Of a stretch of DNA of 64,000 nucleotides, positions 18,243-26,905 are shown piece by piece. Positions within the stretch are counted from its first letter, which is position 1, and every line of letters begins with the position of its first letter. Where the stretch lies: NCBI RefSeq assembly GCF_002005205.3, contig NZ_CP019702.2, forward strand, positions 859,501-923,500, in the 5' to 3' direction. This DNA is from Rhizobium rhizogenes. Its GTDB lineage: Bacteria; Pseudomonadota; Alphaproteobacteria; Rhizobiales; Rhizobiaceae. The notes under the pieces are model-generated. The model searched no databases, had not been told where the DNA came from, and saw only the letters and a list, made by a program, of their open reading frames with translations. The translations under genes and the position numbers were made by a program.

Positions 18243-18283
18243 ACAAAAGATGCATGACTAACCACAAGAATTCATGCTTTTGT
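18243..18283. repeat. Inverted repeat in the AT-rich gap between the PAS gene and nadQ
   Basis: ACAAAAG-AT-GCATGA and its complement TCATGC-TTTTGT flank a 14-base loop. It lies in the 18198-18404 divergent intergenic region, which is markedly more AT-rich than its surroundings and must hold promoters for both genes. The role is unknown. Confidence 0.4.
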
Positions 18284-18404
18284 CTGACGAAGCCCTACTT
18301 TAGATTTTACGCAGATATTGAAAGCACTTTCACCACCCCTTGTTGGCGAAGCGGTTTTCCTGTGCCAAAGAAGGTTGATATCGCCACCGAAGACAGGAGT
18401 CGCC

Positions 18405-19307
18405 GTGACCATCGGGCTTGCCCATGCCGAACTCATCGCCGTCGTCACAGCCATTACCGGAGACGAACCGCGGGTGATGACCGTGCGGGCGGGCGCGGCG
18501 CTTCCCTCGGGCCCATTCGAATTCGGCCACAGGACGCTGCAAAGCGGGCTGCGGGAATGGATCCATGAACAGACCCATCACCCGGTCGGTTATCTCGAAC
18601 AGCTCTACACATTCGCGGATCGTGACCGGAACAACGACATTCCCGGCGGCAGAACCATCTCCATCGGTTATCTCGGGCTGGTCCGCGAGCAGGAATCCTC
18701 CGGCAATGCGCATGCGCTGTGGCACGGCTGGTATGAATATTTCCCCTGGGAGGATCATCGGCAGGGCCGCCCGGCGGTTCTCGGCACCATCATCGACAGG
18801 CTGCGCGCCTGGGCGGATTCCGACCCCGCCTGCAGGAACCAGCGCCACCTGCGCGCCGATTTCACCTTCGGCCTCGATGGCGGCGGCTGGAATGAGGAGC
18901 TGACCCTGCAGCGTTATGAGCTGCTGTATGAAGCCGGGCTGGTCGAGGAGGCACAGAACGAAAACCGGATCAATTTCGGCCGGCCGATGTTCGCCGATCA
19001 CCGCCGCATCCTCGCCACGGGCATCGCGCGTCTGCGGGCCAAGATCAAATATCGCCCCGTGGTGTTCGAACTGATGGCGGATGCCTTCACGCTGCTGCAG
19101 CTGCAGCGCGCCATCGAGGCGCTAGCCGGACTGACCCTGCACAAGCAGAATTTCCGACGGCTGATCGAACAGCAGCAGCTGGTGGAAGAAACCGGCGACA
19201 TGGCGACCGAAACCGGCGGCCGCCCGGCGAAGCTTTTCCGCTTCCGCCAGACCGTCCTTGATGAGCGCGCCCTTTCCGGAACGAAACTGCCCCTCTCCCG
19301 CAATTGA
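18405..19307 (+). CDS. nadQ: Transcriptional regulator of NAD synthesis NadQ
   Basis: 300 aa. The N-terminal two thirds is a Nudix-like domain without the catalytic Nudix box (LAHAELIAVVTAITGDEPRVMTV, then the HHPVGYLEQLYTFADRDR region). The C-terminal third is a winged-helix (FELMADAFTLLQLQRAIEALAGLTLHKQNFRRLIEQQQLVEETG) as in NrtR-type regulators. NadQ orthologues in Rhizobiales repress nadABC and sense NAD-related compounds or ATP. The GTG start at 18405 follows AGGAG at five bases; an in-frame TTG upstream is not used. It lies 69 bp before nadA, with two palindromes between. Confidence 0.88.
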   Translation: MTIGLAHAELIAVVTAITGDEPRVMTVRAGAALPSGPFEFGHRTLQSGLREWIHEQTHHPVGYLEQLYTFADRDRNNDIPGGRTISIGYLGLVREQESSGNAHALWHGWYEYFPWEDHRQGRPAVLGTIIDRLRAWADSDPACRNQRHLRADFTFGLDGGGWNEELTLQRYELLYEAGLVEEAQNENRINFGRPMFADHRRILATGIARLRAKIKYRPVVFELMADAFTLLQLQRAIEALAGLTLHKQNFRRLIEQQQLVEETGDMATETGGRPAKLFRFRQTVLDERALSGTKLPLSRN

Positions 19308-19330
19308 CATATACTCACAATGAGAATATG
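19304..19330 (+). promoter_or_regulatory. nadA promoter region with NadQ operator 1
   Basis: TTGACA (19304-19309) is a good -35 box. It overlaps the palindrome CATAT-N-CTCA-N3-TGAG-N-ATATG (19308-19330), which fills the expected spacer and -10 area. A bound dimer would block RNA polymerase. The match in pattern to operator 2 supports a common regulator, most simply the adjacent NadQ. Confidence 0.75.
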
Positions 19331-19343
19331 TCTTTGCCTTAGA

Positions 19344-19362
19344 TATACTCAAAAAGAGTATA
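19344..19362 (+). promoter_or_regulatory. NadQ operator 2
   Basis: A perfect 7-bp inverted repeat TATACTC-N5-GAGTATA ends two bases before the nadA ribosome site (AGGAG at 19366-19370). Its half-site resembles that of operator 1, 34 bp upstream centre to centre, close to three helical turns, so dimers on the two sites could cooperate. Confidence 0.78.
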
Positions 19363-19376
19363 AATAGGAGAGCGCC

Positions 19377-20348
19377 GTGAACGAACAGATTTCCGCAGCA
19401 AGCCTCTATGACCGGGTCAGCCGCGTCATTCCAAAAGCGGAGTGGATGGGTTTTCAGGACGATGTGGAGGCGATCCTCGAGCTCAAACGCAGGCGCAACG
19501 CCGTCATCCTCGCCCATAATTATCAGACGCCGGAAATTTTCCATGGCGTCGCCGATATCGTCGGCGACAGCCTCGCCCTTGCCCGCAAGGCAATGGAGGT
19601 GGAAGCGGATATCATCGTTCTGGCCGGTGTGCATTTCATGGCCGAGACGGCAAAGCTGCTCAATCCGGAAAAGACCGTGCTCATTCCGGATATGGGTGCG
19701 GGCTGCTCGCTGGCCGATTCCATCACACCTAAGGACATCGCCCTTCTGCGCAAGGCCTATCCCGGTGTTCCCGTCGTCACCTATGTGAACACGTCTGCGG
19801 CAGTGAAAGCGGCGTCCGACATCTGCTGCACGTCGGGCAATGCCCGCCAGGTGGTGGAATCGCTCGGCGTACCGCGCGTTTTGATGCTGCCGGACGAATA
19901 TCTGGCAAAGAACGTGGCGCGTGAAACCAATGTCGAGCTGATCGCCTGGCGCGGCCATTGCGAGGTGCACGAGCTTTTCACCGCCGACGACATTCGCGAA
20001 TTGCGCGAAAGCCATCCCGGCGTCACCGTTCTCGCACATCCCGAATGTCCGCCCGATGTCGTGGAAGCTGCGGATTTCTCCGGCTCCACCGCCGTCATGT
20101 CGGACTATGTCGGCCGCGAACGCCCTGCCCGCGTGGTGCTTTTGACAGAATGCTCGATGAGCGACAATGTCGCCGTGCATCACCCGGATGTCGAATTCAT
20201 CCGCCCCTGCAATCTCTGCCCGCATATGAAGCGCATCACGCTCGGCAATATCCGCGTGGCATTGGAGGAAAACCGCCATGAAGTGACGGTGGATCCAGCC
20301 ATTGCCGTCGCCGCCCGCCGCGCCGTGGAAAGGATGCTGCGGATATGA
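19377..20348 (+). CDS. nadA: Quinolinate synthase NadA
   Basis: 323 aa. It condenses iminoaspartate with dihydroxyacetone phosphate to quinolinate. Three cluster-binding Cys positions are recognisable: MGAGCSLAD near residue 110, DICCTSGNA near 145 or the following RGHCEVHE, and [10 protein letters not shown] near 285. The N-terminal [10 protein letters not shown] and [10 protein letters not shown] motifs bind substrate. The GTG start lies seven bases after AGGAG. First gene of the NAD operon, under the two palindromes. Confidence 0.96.
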   Translation: MNEQISAASLYDRVSRVIPKAEWMGFQDDVEAILELKRRRNAVILAHNYQTPEIFHGVADIVGDSLALARKAMEVEADIIVLAGVHFMAETAKLLNPEKTVLIPDMGAGCSLADSITPKDIALLRKAYPGVPVVTYVNTSAAVKAASDICCTSGNARQVVESLGVPRVLMLPDEYLAKNVARETNVELIAWRGHCEVHELFTADDIRELRESHPGVTVLAHPECPPDVVEAADFSGSTAVMSDYVGRERPARVVLLTECSMSDNVAVHHPDVEFIRPCNLCPHMKRITLGNIRVALEENRHEVTVDPAIAVAARRAVERMLRI

Positions 20349-21913
20349 GCGAGCGTCTTCCCCCGCCGCAGGACTGGACGGCCATTGTCGGCAGCGGCAT
20401 TGCAGGCCTGATGGCGGCGCTGGCGCTTGCGCCGCAACCCGTACTGCTTCTGACACGCGGGGCGCTCGGCGGTGAAACCTCAAGCGCCTGGGCGCAGGGC
20501 GGCATTGCCGCAAGTCTCGGCCCTGACGACAGCGTTGCACTGCATCTTGCCGATACGCTCGCCGCGGGCGACGGCCTCTGCGATGCGGAAATGGCTGCGG
20601 ATATCGTCTCCGCCGCCCCCGCCGTCATCGATGCGCTGGAGCGGGCCGGCGTGCGCTTCGACCGCGATGCCGAGGGAAAGCCCGTCTTCGGGCTGGAAGC
20701 GGCCCATAACCGCCGGCGCATACTGCATGCGGAAGGCGATGGCTCTGGTGCGGCCATCGTCAGGGCTCTCGCCGCCGCCGTTCTTCGCACGCCGTCCATT
20801 ACGGTTCTGGAAGGCACGGAGGTACGCCGCCTGCTGACGGAAGACGGCGCGATCACCGGCCTCGTCTGCATCGGCCCCAAGGGCGGCTTCACCCTGCCGG
20901 CCACACAGGTGGTTCTGGCCACCGGCGGTCTTGGCGGGCTTTACGAGGCAACGACCAATCCATCCGGCAATTATGGACAGGGCATCATGCTCGCCGCGCG
21001 CGCCGGTGCCGTCCTTGCCGACATGGAATTCGTCCAGTTTCACCCGACGGCGCTTTCCTCGCCCAGACGGCCGCTGGCGCTGGTCAGCGAGGCGGTGCGG
21101 GGCGAAGGCGCGCTGCTTCTCAACGAAAACGGCGAGCGTTTCATGGCAGCCGTCCCGGGCGCGGAGCTTGCGTCGCGCGATATTGTCGCCCGCGCCATCG
21201 ACCGCGAAATCCTGCGCGGCGGCGCGGTCTTCCTCGATGCCCGCAAGGCGCTCGGCCCCGGCTTTTCCAGCCGTTTCCCCTCGATAGACCTGCTCTGCCG
21301 CGAGGCCGGAATAGACCCCGCCCGGGAACTCGTGCCGGTTCGCCCCGCCGTGCATTACCATATGGGTGGCGTCGCCACGGATGGCAGAGGCCGAAGTTCG
21401 GTGCCGGGCCTCTGGGTTGCCGGCGAAACCGCCTGCACGGGTCTTCACGGTGCCAACCGGCTTGCCAGCAACTCCCTGCTGGAAGCGGCCGCGCTGGGCA
21501 TGCGCGCCGCGCAGGATATCGCCGGCAGACAGCCACCCACCACAAGACCGGCAGCTGCGGCGTCGCGCACAGCCCCCGGTTTCGTGGCCGCCGATCCTGC
21601 CATCATCCGCCCCATCGTTTCCCGCCATCTCGGCATTTCGAGACATGCCGCAGGGTTGAGCGAAGCGATCCGGGATCTGCTGCCGTTTGCCGAACAGGAA
21701 GGCCCGGCATCCGATCCCGCCCTTGTCGGCCTCGCCATCGCCGTCTTCGCATTCCTGCGCACGGAATCACGCGGTGCGCATTTCCGCGACGATTTTCCCG
21801 GAAAGAACGCAGCAGCCTCACGGCGCAGGCTGGGCCTGACCGAAGTGATCGCCATTGCCCATGACCTGTCCTCATCCAGCCTTTCCCCTTCCAGCATTGC
21901 GCGGAGCGCCTGA
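20345..21913 (+). CDS. nadB: L-aspartate oxidase NadB
   Basis: A 522-aa flavoprotein that oxidises aspartate to iminoaspartate for NadA. The FAD-binding motif [14 protein letters not shown] is near residues 15-28, [11 protein letters not shown] near 43, the active-site stretch [33 protein letters not shown] near 350-385, and [24 protein letters not shown] in the capping domain. The start overlaps the nadA stop by four bases. The C-terminal helical domain is rather divergent, as in other rhizobial NadB proteins. Confidence 0.95.
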   Translation: MSERLPPPQDWTAIVGSGIAGLMAALALAPQPVLLLTRGALGGETSSAWAQGGIAASLGPDDSVALHLADTLAAGDGLCDAEMAADIVSAAPAVIDALERAGVRFDRDAEGKPVFGLEAAHNRRRILHAEGDGSGAAIVRALAAAVLRTPSITVLEGTEVRRLLTEDGAITGLVCIGPKGGFTLPATQVVLATGGLGGLYEATTNPSGNYGQGIMLAARAGAVLADMEFVQFHPTALSSPRRPLALVSEAVRGEGALLLNENGERFMAAVPGAELASRDIVARAIDREILRGGAVFLDARKALGPGFSSRFPSIDLLCREAGIDPARELVPVRPAVHYHMGGVATDGRGRSSVPGLWVAGETACTGLHGANRLASNSLLEAAALGMRAAQDIAGRQPPTTRPAAAASRTAPGFVAADPAIIRPIVSRHLGISRHAAGLSEAIRDLLPFAEQEGPASDPALVGLAIAVFAFLRTESRGAHFRDDFPGKNAAASRRRLGLTEVIAIAHDLSSSSLSPSSIARSA

Positions 21914-21914
21914 C

Positions 21915-22772
21915 ATGACCCCTGCCCCCCTGCCACACCTCGTCATCGAACCGCTCGTGCGCAACGCGCTTCTGGAAGATCTGGGACTTGCGGGCGACAT
22001 CACCTCCGCCGCCGTCATCCCCGCCGACCATCGCTCAGTCGTCGTCATGGCGGCGCGGGAACCGGGTATCATCGCCGGTCTCGATGCCGCGGAACTTGCC
22101 TTCCGGCTGGTGGACCCGGCAATCGTCATGAAACGGCATGTGCAGGATGGCGCCGCCGTGGCGCCCGGCGATATCATCGCAACGATCGAAGGTCCCTCGC
22201 GCGGGCTTCTGACAGGGGAGCGAACGGCGCTGAATTTCCTCGGCCACCTGTCGGGCATCGCCTCCGTCACCGCCAGAATCGTTGCAGCCATCGCCGGTAC
22301 CGAAGCCTCGGTCGCCTGCACCCGCAAGACGACACCCGGCCTCAGGGCGCTGGAAAAATATGCCGTGCGCGCCGGCGGCGGCATGAACCATCGTTTCGCG
22401 CTTTACGATGCGGTTCTCATCAAGGACAACCATATAGCCGTGGCCGGCGGCGTGCGTGAAGCCATCCGCCGCGCAAGGCAGGGCGTGGGCCATCTCGTCA
22501 AGATCGAGGTGGAGGTCGATACGCTCACTCAATTGCGCGAGGCCATGGACGAAGGTGTGGACGCGGTTCTTCTCGACAACATGACACCGGAACAGTTGCG
22601 CGAGGCGGTAGGAATCGTTGCGGGCCGTGCCATCACCGAAGCTTCCGGCCGCATCAATCCGCAGACGGCGGCGGCCATCGCCGCAAGCGGTGTCGATCTC
22701 ATCTCCGTCGGCTGGCTGACCCACAGCGCGCCGGTTCTGGATATCGGACTGGATTTTCAGAGCCAGCGCTAA
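21915..22772 (+). CDS. nadC: Nicotinate-nucleotide pyrophosphorylase (carboxylating) NadC
   Basis: 285 aa. It converts quinolinate and PRPP to nicotinate mononucleotide, closing the de novo branch to NAD. Signature residues: ALLEDLGLAGDITSAAVIP at the N-terminus, GERTALNFLGHLSGIASVT, CTRKTTPGLRALEKYAVRAGGGMNHR, KDNHI, and DAVLLDNMTPEQL. The start at 21915, one base after the nadB stop, gives the standard length. Confidence 0.96.
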   Translation: MTPAPLPHLVIEPLVRNALLEDLGLAGDITSAAVIPADHRSVVVMAAREPGIIAGLDAAELAFRLVDPAIVMKRHVQDGAAVAPGDIIATIEGPSRGLLTGERTALNFLGHLSGIASVTARIVAAIAGTEASVACTRKTTPGLRALEKYAVRAGGGMNHRFALYDAVLIKDNHIAVAGGVREAIRRARQGVGHLVKIEVEVDTLTQLREAMDEGVDAVLLDNMTPEQLREAVGIVAGRAITEASGRINPQTAAAIAASGVDLISVGWLTHSAPVLDIGLDFQSQR

Positions 22773-22799
22773 AGAATAGAAGGCCCGGCCCACCCGCAC

Positions 22800-22824
22800 G
22801 GAACCAATCGCCCGCATCTTCGTT
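22800..22824 (+). promoter_or_regulatory. EcfG (general stress sigma) type promoter
   Basis: GGAAC (22800-22804), a 16-base spacer, and CGTT (22821-22824) match the GGAAC-N16/17-CGTT consensus of EcfG/RpoE2/SigT sigma factors in alphaproteobacteria. It lies about 95 bases before a GlsB-family gene, a typical general-stress target. No other intergenic region in the window gave me this match. Confidence 0.7.
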
Positions 22825-22920
22825 ATCAACCCGCCTGGGGTCTATTCAAGGCGGGGGGATCAGTGCGCGCAAAAGCCTGTCCATATGCCTTTGACCTCTC
22901 TCACAAAGGAAAGGCCTGTT

Positions 22921-23172
22921 ATGGAAGACGCACAAGTTGGCTGGATTGCAGCAATCATCATCGGCGGCGTAGCCGGTTGGCTCGCCGAACAGTTCATGAA
23001 AAGCAATATGGGTGTTTTCATGAACATCATCCTCGGTATAGTCGGCGCCATCGTCGCCAATTTCCTTCTGGGGCTCGTGGGCATCTCGCTCGGAGGCTGG
23101 ATTGGCTATCTCATCGCCGGTTTCATCGGAGCCTGCATTCTCATCGCCGTAGGGCGTGCATTTCGCCGATAA
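22921..23172 (+). CDS. GlsB/YeaQ/YmgE family stress membrane protein
   Basis: 83 aa, almost entirely three hydrophobic helices with glycine-zipper stretches (IIIGGVAGWLAEQFMKSN, MNIILGIVGAIVANFLLGLVG, GWIGYLIAGFIGACILIAVGRAF). This is the transglycosylase-associated/GlsB family, inner-membrane proteins induced by general stress in many bacteria. The start follows AAAGGAAAGG. It is first in a three-gene operon behind an EcfG-like promoter. Confidence 0.88.
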   Translation: MEDAQVGWIAAIIIGGVAGWLAEQFMKSNMGVFMNIILGIVGAIVANFLLGLVGISLGGWIGYLIAGFIGACILIAVGRAFRR

Positions 23173-23184
23173 GGAGAGGACACA

Positions 23185-23604
23185 ATGAGCTTTTTCGACA
23201 AGATCAAAAACGCGATTTTCGGCAAGGCCGAGGCCGCTCCGCAGACTTCTGCTCCGGCCGGGACACCGACGACCACCGCAAGCCCGGCCGCACCGGCCGA
23301 ACCCGCAGCACCTGCTCCGACAGCCGGCGCCGCACCATCCGCCGGCAGCGTCGACGTCGCCTCCATTCTGGATGCGGCTGTCAAGAAGAACGGCCAGAAG
23401 CTCGACTGGAAACATTCGATCGTCGACCTTCTGAAAGCGCTCGATCTCGACAGCAGCCTCAATGCCAGAAAGGAACTGGCGGGCGAGCTCGGCTATACCG
23501 GCGACACCTCGGATTCGGCGACCATGAACATCTGGCTGCACAAGGCCGTCATCAAGAAGCTGTCGGAAAATGGCGGCAAGGTTCCAGCCGAACTGCTGCA
23601 TTGA
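23185..23604 (+). CDS. DUF3597 domain-containing protein
   Basis: 139 aa. A short N-terminal segment MSFFDKIKNAIFGKAEA precedes a 45-residue Ala/Pro/Thr-rich linker. The C-terminal 85 residues (VDVASILDAAVKKNGQKLDWKHSIVDLLKALDLDSSLNARKELAGELGYTGDTSDSATMNIWLHKAVIKKL) are a clear DUF3597 domain, a LysM-like helical fold of unknown function often in stress-induced loci. A strong AAGGAGAGG site lies before the ATG, 12 bases after the preceding gene. Confidence 0.85.
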   Translation: MSFFDKIKNAIFGKAEAAPQTSAPAGTPTTTASPAAPAEPAAPAPTAGAAPSAGSVDVASILDAAVKKNGQKLDWKHSIVDLLKALDLDSSLNARKELAGELGYTGDTSDSATMNIWLHKAVIKKLSENGGKVPAELLH

Positions 23605-23626
23605 CCATCGGACCGGGAGAGCCGCA

Positions 23627-23815
23627 ATGGACGACTATTCGAGCTTGAGAGAACAGATCGGACAGGATCTCGACACCCTGCAGGGCACCGAGAATCCGAA
23701 GTCGATTTTCGAGATTGCCGACGACTATCTTCTGGGAAATCCAAATCTCAAGAGAGCCATCGTCGAAGACATCATCAAGGAAGAAGCGGACAGGCGCGGC
23801 ATCGCGATCCACTGA
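23627..23815 (+). CDS. Small hypothetical protein (62 aa)
   Basis: I do not recognise the family. The protein is acidic and predicted helical (IFEIADDYLLGNPNLKRAIVEDIIKEEADRRGIAI), without signal or membrane segment. GGGAGA lies before the ATG. It is 22 bases after the DUF3597 gene and before a hairpin, so it is the last gene of the putative stress operon. Confidence 0.7.
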   Translation: MDDYSSLREQIGQDLDTLQGTENPKSIFEIADDYLLGNPNLKRAIVEDIIKEEADRRGIAIH

Positions 23816-23843
23816 ACCGCCCTCGTGAGCGCGGTAACTTTAT

Positions 23844-23878
23844 CAAGGGGCGGCGTCTGGTTCTGACGCCGCCCCTTG
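23844..23878. terminator. Hairpin between convergent stress operon and cyd operon
   Basis: A perfect 14-bp stem (23844-23857 with 23865-23878) and a 7-base loop lie between the end of the plus-strand operon (23815) and the end of the minus-strand cydX (23892). T-runs on either side are short, so it probably serves as a shared, imperfect bidirectional terminator. Confidence 0.75.
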
Positions 23879-23891
23879 ATTGTCTGAAGCC

Positions 23892-24014
23892 CTATTTTTC
23901 CAGCTTTGCTTCAGCCTTTCTGGCATTTTCCTCCATCAGCTCATACCACATGGCGTTCATGACGGCGAAGATGGCGGCGAGAGGCAGGCCGAGCAGCCAG
24001 GCGAAATACCACAT
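23892..24014 (-). CDS. cydX: Cytochrome bd oxidase small subunit CydX
   Basis: A 40-residue protein, MWYFAWLLGLPLAAIFAVMN followed by an AMWYELMEENARKAEAKLEK tail, ending in TAG. It has the single transmembrane helix and WYFAW N-terminus diagnostic of CydX/YbgT. CydX stabilises the haem groups of cytochrome bd. A GGAGAT ribosome site precedes the ATG, 81 bases after cydB. The gene is easily missed because of its size. Confidence 0.9.
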   Translation of the reverse strand: MWYFAWLLGLPLAAIFAVMNAMWYELMEENARKAEAKLEK

Positions 24015-24095
24015 GTCGATCTCCTTCTATCGATGTCCTGTTTTTTCGGACGCAGGTGCGGACGAAAAACCGCGTCCTGCTCTTTTGCAGTTGCT

Positions 24096-25253
24096 TCAGT
24101 ATGCATGACCGCTGTCGTCGCGGATCGCCTTTTCATCCACCTTGCCCCACAGCACGCGATAGACCCACGAGGTATAGGCAACAATGATGGGGACGAAGAT
24201 GAGGGCGACGACCAGCATGATGAACAGCGTCATATGGCTGGACGAGGCATCCCACACCGTCAGGCTCGACTTCGGATCGACCGAGGACGGCAGGATGAAG
24301 GGAAACATCGAAAGCCCGACGGTGGCGATGATGCCGAAAATGGCGAGCGAGCTGGACAGCAGCGCCAGCACCTCCCGGCGAGCCCTGAACAACAGGAGGG
24401 CGACGAGCGGGAAGGCAAGACCAAGCGCCGGCGCCAGCATCATCCACGGATGCGCGGCATAATTCGAGAACCAGACGCCGGTTGCGACTTCGACCGTTTT
24501 CGACAAGGGATTGGACGGCCCGTCGGTGACGATTTCCGAGGTGAAACGATAACCATCGACGCCGAGCCACAGCAGGATGCCCCCCAGCGCGAAGAGAAGG
24601 GTGGTGGCAAGTGCCGCAATGCTGCCGAAGTTGCGGGCGCGGGCGGCCACGGGGCCTTCGGTTTTAAGCACCAGCCAGGCCGCACCGTGCATCACCAGCA
24701 TGGCAACGGAAACGAGGCCGCACAGAAGGGCATAGGGATTGAGAAGCTCGAACAGCGTCGTGCCGTCATAGAAAATCCTGAGGTCGTCGTTGAAGTAGAA
24801 GGGGACGCCCTGCAGCACATTGCCGATCGCCACGCCGAAAATCAGCGCCGGCACGAAGCCGCCAACGAACAGGGCCCAGTCCCAGCCGCTGCGCCATGCC
24901 GCACTTTCACGCTTGGAACGGTATTTGAAACCGACCGGCCGCAGGATCAGCGCGAACATGATCGCCGCCATCGCCAGGTAGAATCCTGAGAACGACACGG
25001 CATAGAGCGGCGGCCAGGCGGCAAAGATCGCACCGGCACCAAGGATGAGCCAGACCTGGTTGCCCTCCCAGACCGGGCCGACCGCATTGATGACGACACG
25101 CCGCTCTATGTCGGTCTTTGCCACGAAAGGCAGCAGCGCACCCGTGCCGAGATCGAAACCGCCGGTAATGGCAAAACCGATGAGCAGAACGCCAAGCAGC
25201 AGCCACCAGATGATGCGGAGGATTTCATAGTCGATGAGTTGGTGCAGGATCAT
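24096..25253 (-). CDS. cydB: Cytochrome bd ubiquinol oxidase subunit II
   Basis: A 385-aa polytopic membrane protein: LRIIWWLLLGVLLIGFAITGGFDLGTGALLPFVAKTDIERRVVINAVGPVWEGNQVWLILGAGAIFAAWPPLYA is the characteristic CydB N-terminus with the conserved quinol-oxidase Gly-Asn-Gln-Val-Trp stretch. The C-terminus has SHMTLFIMLVVALIFVPIIVAYTSWVYRV. It pairs with CydA to form the oxygen-reducing quinol oxidase and starts six bases after cydA ends. Confidence 0.96.
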   Translation of the reverse strand: MILHQLIDYEILRIIWWLLLGVLLIGFAITGGFDLGTGALLPFVAKTDIERRVVINAVGPVWEGNQVWLILGAGAIFAAWPPLYAVSFSGFYLAMAAIMFALILRPVGFKYRSKRESAAWRSGWDWALFVGGFVPALIFGVAIGNVLQGVPFYFNDDLRIFYDGTTLFELLNPYALLCGLVSVAMLVMHGAAWLVLKTEGPVAARARNFGSIAALATTLLFALGGILLWLGVDGYRFTSEIVTDGPSNPLSKTVEVATGVWFSNYAAHPWMMLAPALGLAFPLVALLLFRARREVLALLSSSLAIFGIIATVGLSMFPFILPSSVDPKSSLTVWDASSSHMTLFIMLVVALIFVPIIVAYTSWVYRVLWGKVDEKAIRDDSGHAY

Positions 25254-25259
25254 GATGAT

Positions 25260-26837
25260 TTACTCCGCAGCGACGAGTTTTTCAGGAACGAGGGGCGCTT
25301 CCGGCTCATGGTCCGGGTCAGGCCCCTTGCGGATCGCCTTCAGCATCAGCCCCATTTCGACGATGAACAGCACCGTGTAGATGGCGATGAAACACAGAAG
25401 CGTAATCAGGACCGTCGAGGCGCTGAGGCTGGAGACGGCGGCGGCCGTGGGCAGCACGCCCTCGATGATCCATGGCTGGCGGCCGAATTCGGCCACCACC
25501 CAGCCCATTTCCGCCGCGATCCACGGCAGCGGGATGGCGAAGACCGCCACTTTCAGCAGCAACGGATAATGATCCAGCCGGCGGCGGGCCGAGAGATAAA
25601 AGAAGGTCGCCGTCAAGAGGATGAAGAACATGCCGAGGCCGACCATGATGCGGAACGCCCAGAACAGCGTCGGCACATGCGGGATGGTATCCGCCGCCGC
25701 CTTGGCGATCTGCTCTTCGTTCGCCTGACGCGGATCGTCGACGTAACGCTTCAGCAGCAGGGCGTAACCAAGTTCATGGCCGAGTTCGGCAAAAGTGCCG
25801 CGCACTTCCTCGGGCAACTCGGCGCCCTTGCCGGTGGCGCGTATCTGCATCAGCGCATCATAGGCCTTGATGCCATCGCGGATACGGGTCTTGGCCTGTT
25901 CCACGAGATCGTTGATACCGGGAATTTCCGTATCGAGCGAGCGGGTGCCGATAAGGCCCATCACCCACGGAATCTTAACCGCAAAATGCGTCTCGCGCGC
26001 TTCCTGATCGGGAAAACCTATTGCCGTGAAAGGTGCCGGCGCCGGCTCCGTTTCCCACATGGCCTCGATGGAGGCGAGCTTCATCTTCTGGTGTTCGGTG
26101 GAAAGATAACCGCTTTCGTCACCCAGCACGACGACGGACAGGGCGGACGCCAGACCGAAGGAGGCGGCGACCGTCATCGACCGCTTGGCGAGATCGACGT
26201 GGCGGCCTTTCAGCACATACCAGGCGGAAACGCCCAGCACGAAGATGGAGGCCGTGACATAACCCGCGGAAACCGTATGAACGAATTTCGCCTGCGCGAC
26301 CGGATTGAACAGGACCGCTGCGAAATCCGTCACTTCCATGCGCATGGTCTGGGGATTGAAAGCCGATCCCGTCGGGTTCTGCATCCAGCCATTGGCGATC
26401 AATATCCACAGCGCCGAGAAATTCGAGCCGAGAGCCACGCACCAAGTCGCGACGAGATGGCCGAGTTTCGACAGCTTGTCCCAGCCGAAAAAGAACAGAC
26501 CGACGAAGGTGGCCTCCAGGAAGAAGGCCATCATGCCCTCGATCGCCAGCGGCGCGCCGAAAATATCGCCGACATAATGGCTGTAGTAACTCCAGTTCAT
26601 GCCGAACTGGAATTCCATGACGATGCCGGTGGAGACCCCCAGCACGAAGTTGATGCCGAACAACGTGCCCCAGAATTTCGTCATCTGCCGCCAGATCGCC
26701 CGGCCGGTCATGACATAGACCGTTTCCATGATGGCGATCACCACCGACAGCCCGATCGTCAGGGGAACGAACAGGAAGTGATATAAAGCCGTCACTGCAA
26801 ATTGCAGGCGCGACAGCGCCACTATGTCGAGTTCCAT
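25260..26837 (-). CDS. cydA: Cytochrome bd ubiquinol oxidase subunit I
   Basis: A 525-aa haem-bearing subunit. MELDIVALSRLQFAVTALYHFLFVPLTIGLS contains the haem b595/d His ligand (ALYHFLF) near residue 19. KFVHTVSAGYVTASIFVLG carries the haem b558 His, and the GRQPWIIEGVLPT motif is present near residue 445. The Q-loop (residues about 250-380) is of the long E. coli-like type. ATG at 26837 is preferred to an in-frame GTG four codons earlier because the AAGGTGG site is better spaced. High-affinity terminal oxidase for low oxygen. Confidence 0.95.
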   Translation of the reverse strand: MELDIVALSRLQFAVTALYHFLFVPLTIGLSVVIAIMETVYVMTGRAIWRQMTKFWGTLFGINFVLGVSTGIVMEFQFGMNWSYYSHYVGDIFGAPLAIEGMMAFFLEATFVGLFFFGWDKLSKLGHLVATWCVALGSNFSALWILIANGWMQNPTGSAFNPQTMRMEVTDFAAVLFNPVAQAKFVHTVSAGYVTASIFVLGVSAWYVLKGRHVDLAKRSMTVAASFGLASALSVVVLGDESGYLSTEHQKMKLASIEAMWETEPAPAPFTAIGFPDQEARETHFAVKIPWVMGLIGTRSLDTEIPGINDLVEQAKTRIRDGIKAYDALMQIRATGKGAELPEEVRGTFAELGHELGYALLLKRYVDDPRQANEEQIAKAAADTIPHVPTLFWAFRIMVGLGMFFILLTATFFYLSARRRLDHYPLLLKVAVFAIPLPWIAAEMGWVVAEFGRQPWIIEGVLPTAAAVSSLSASTVLITLLCFIAIYTVLFIVEMGLMLKAIRKGPDPDHEPEAPLVPEKLVAAE

Positions 26838-26905
26838 CGTCTTATCCACCTTTTCCGGAAGGCCGGCCGCCCGTTTTCGGAGCGAAACCGGCTCTCAAAA
26901 AATAC

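Noticed and set aside
18318..18404. A TTG-initiated N-terminal extension of nadQ by 29 codons
   Set aside because: The GTG at 18405 has an AGGAG site at the right distance and matches the family start.
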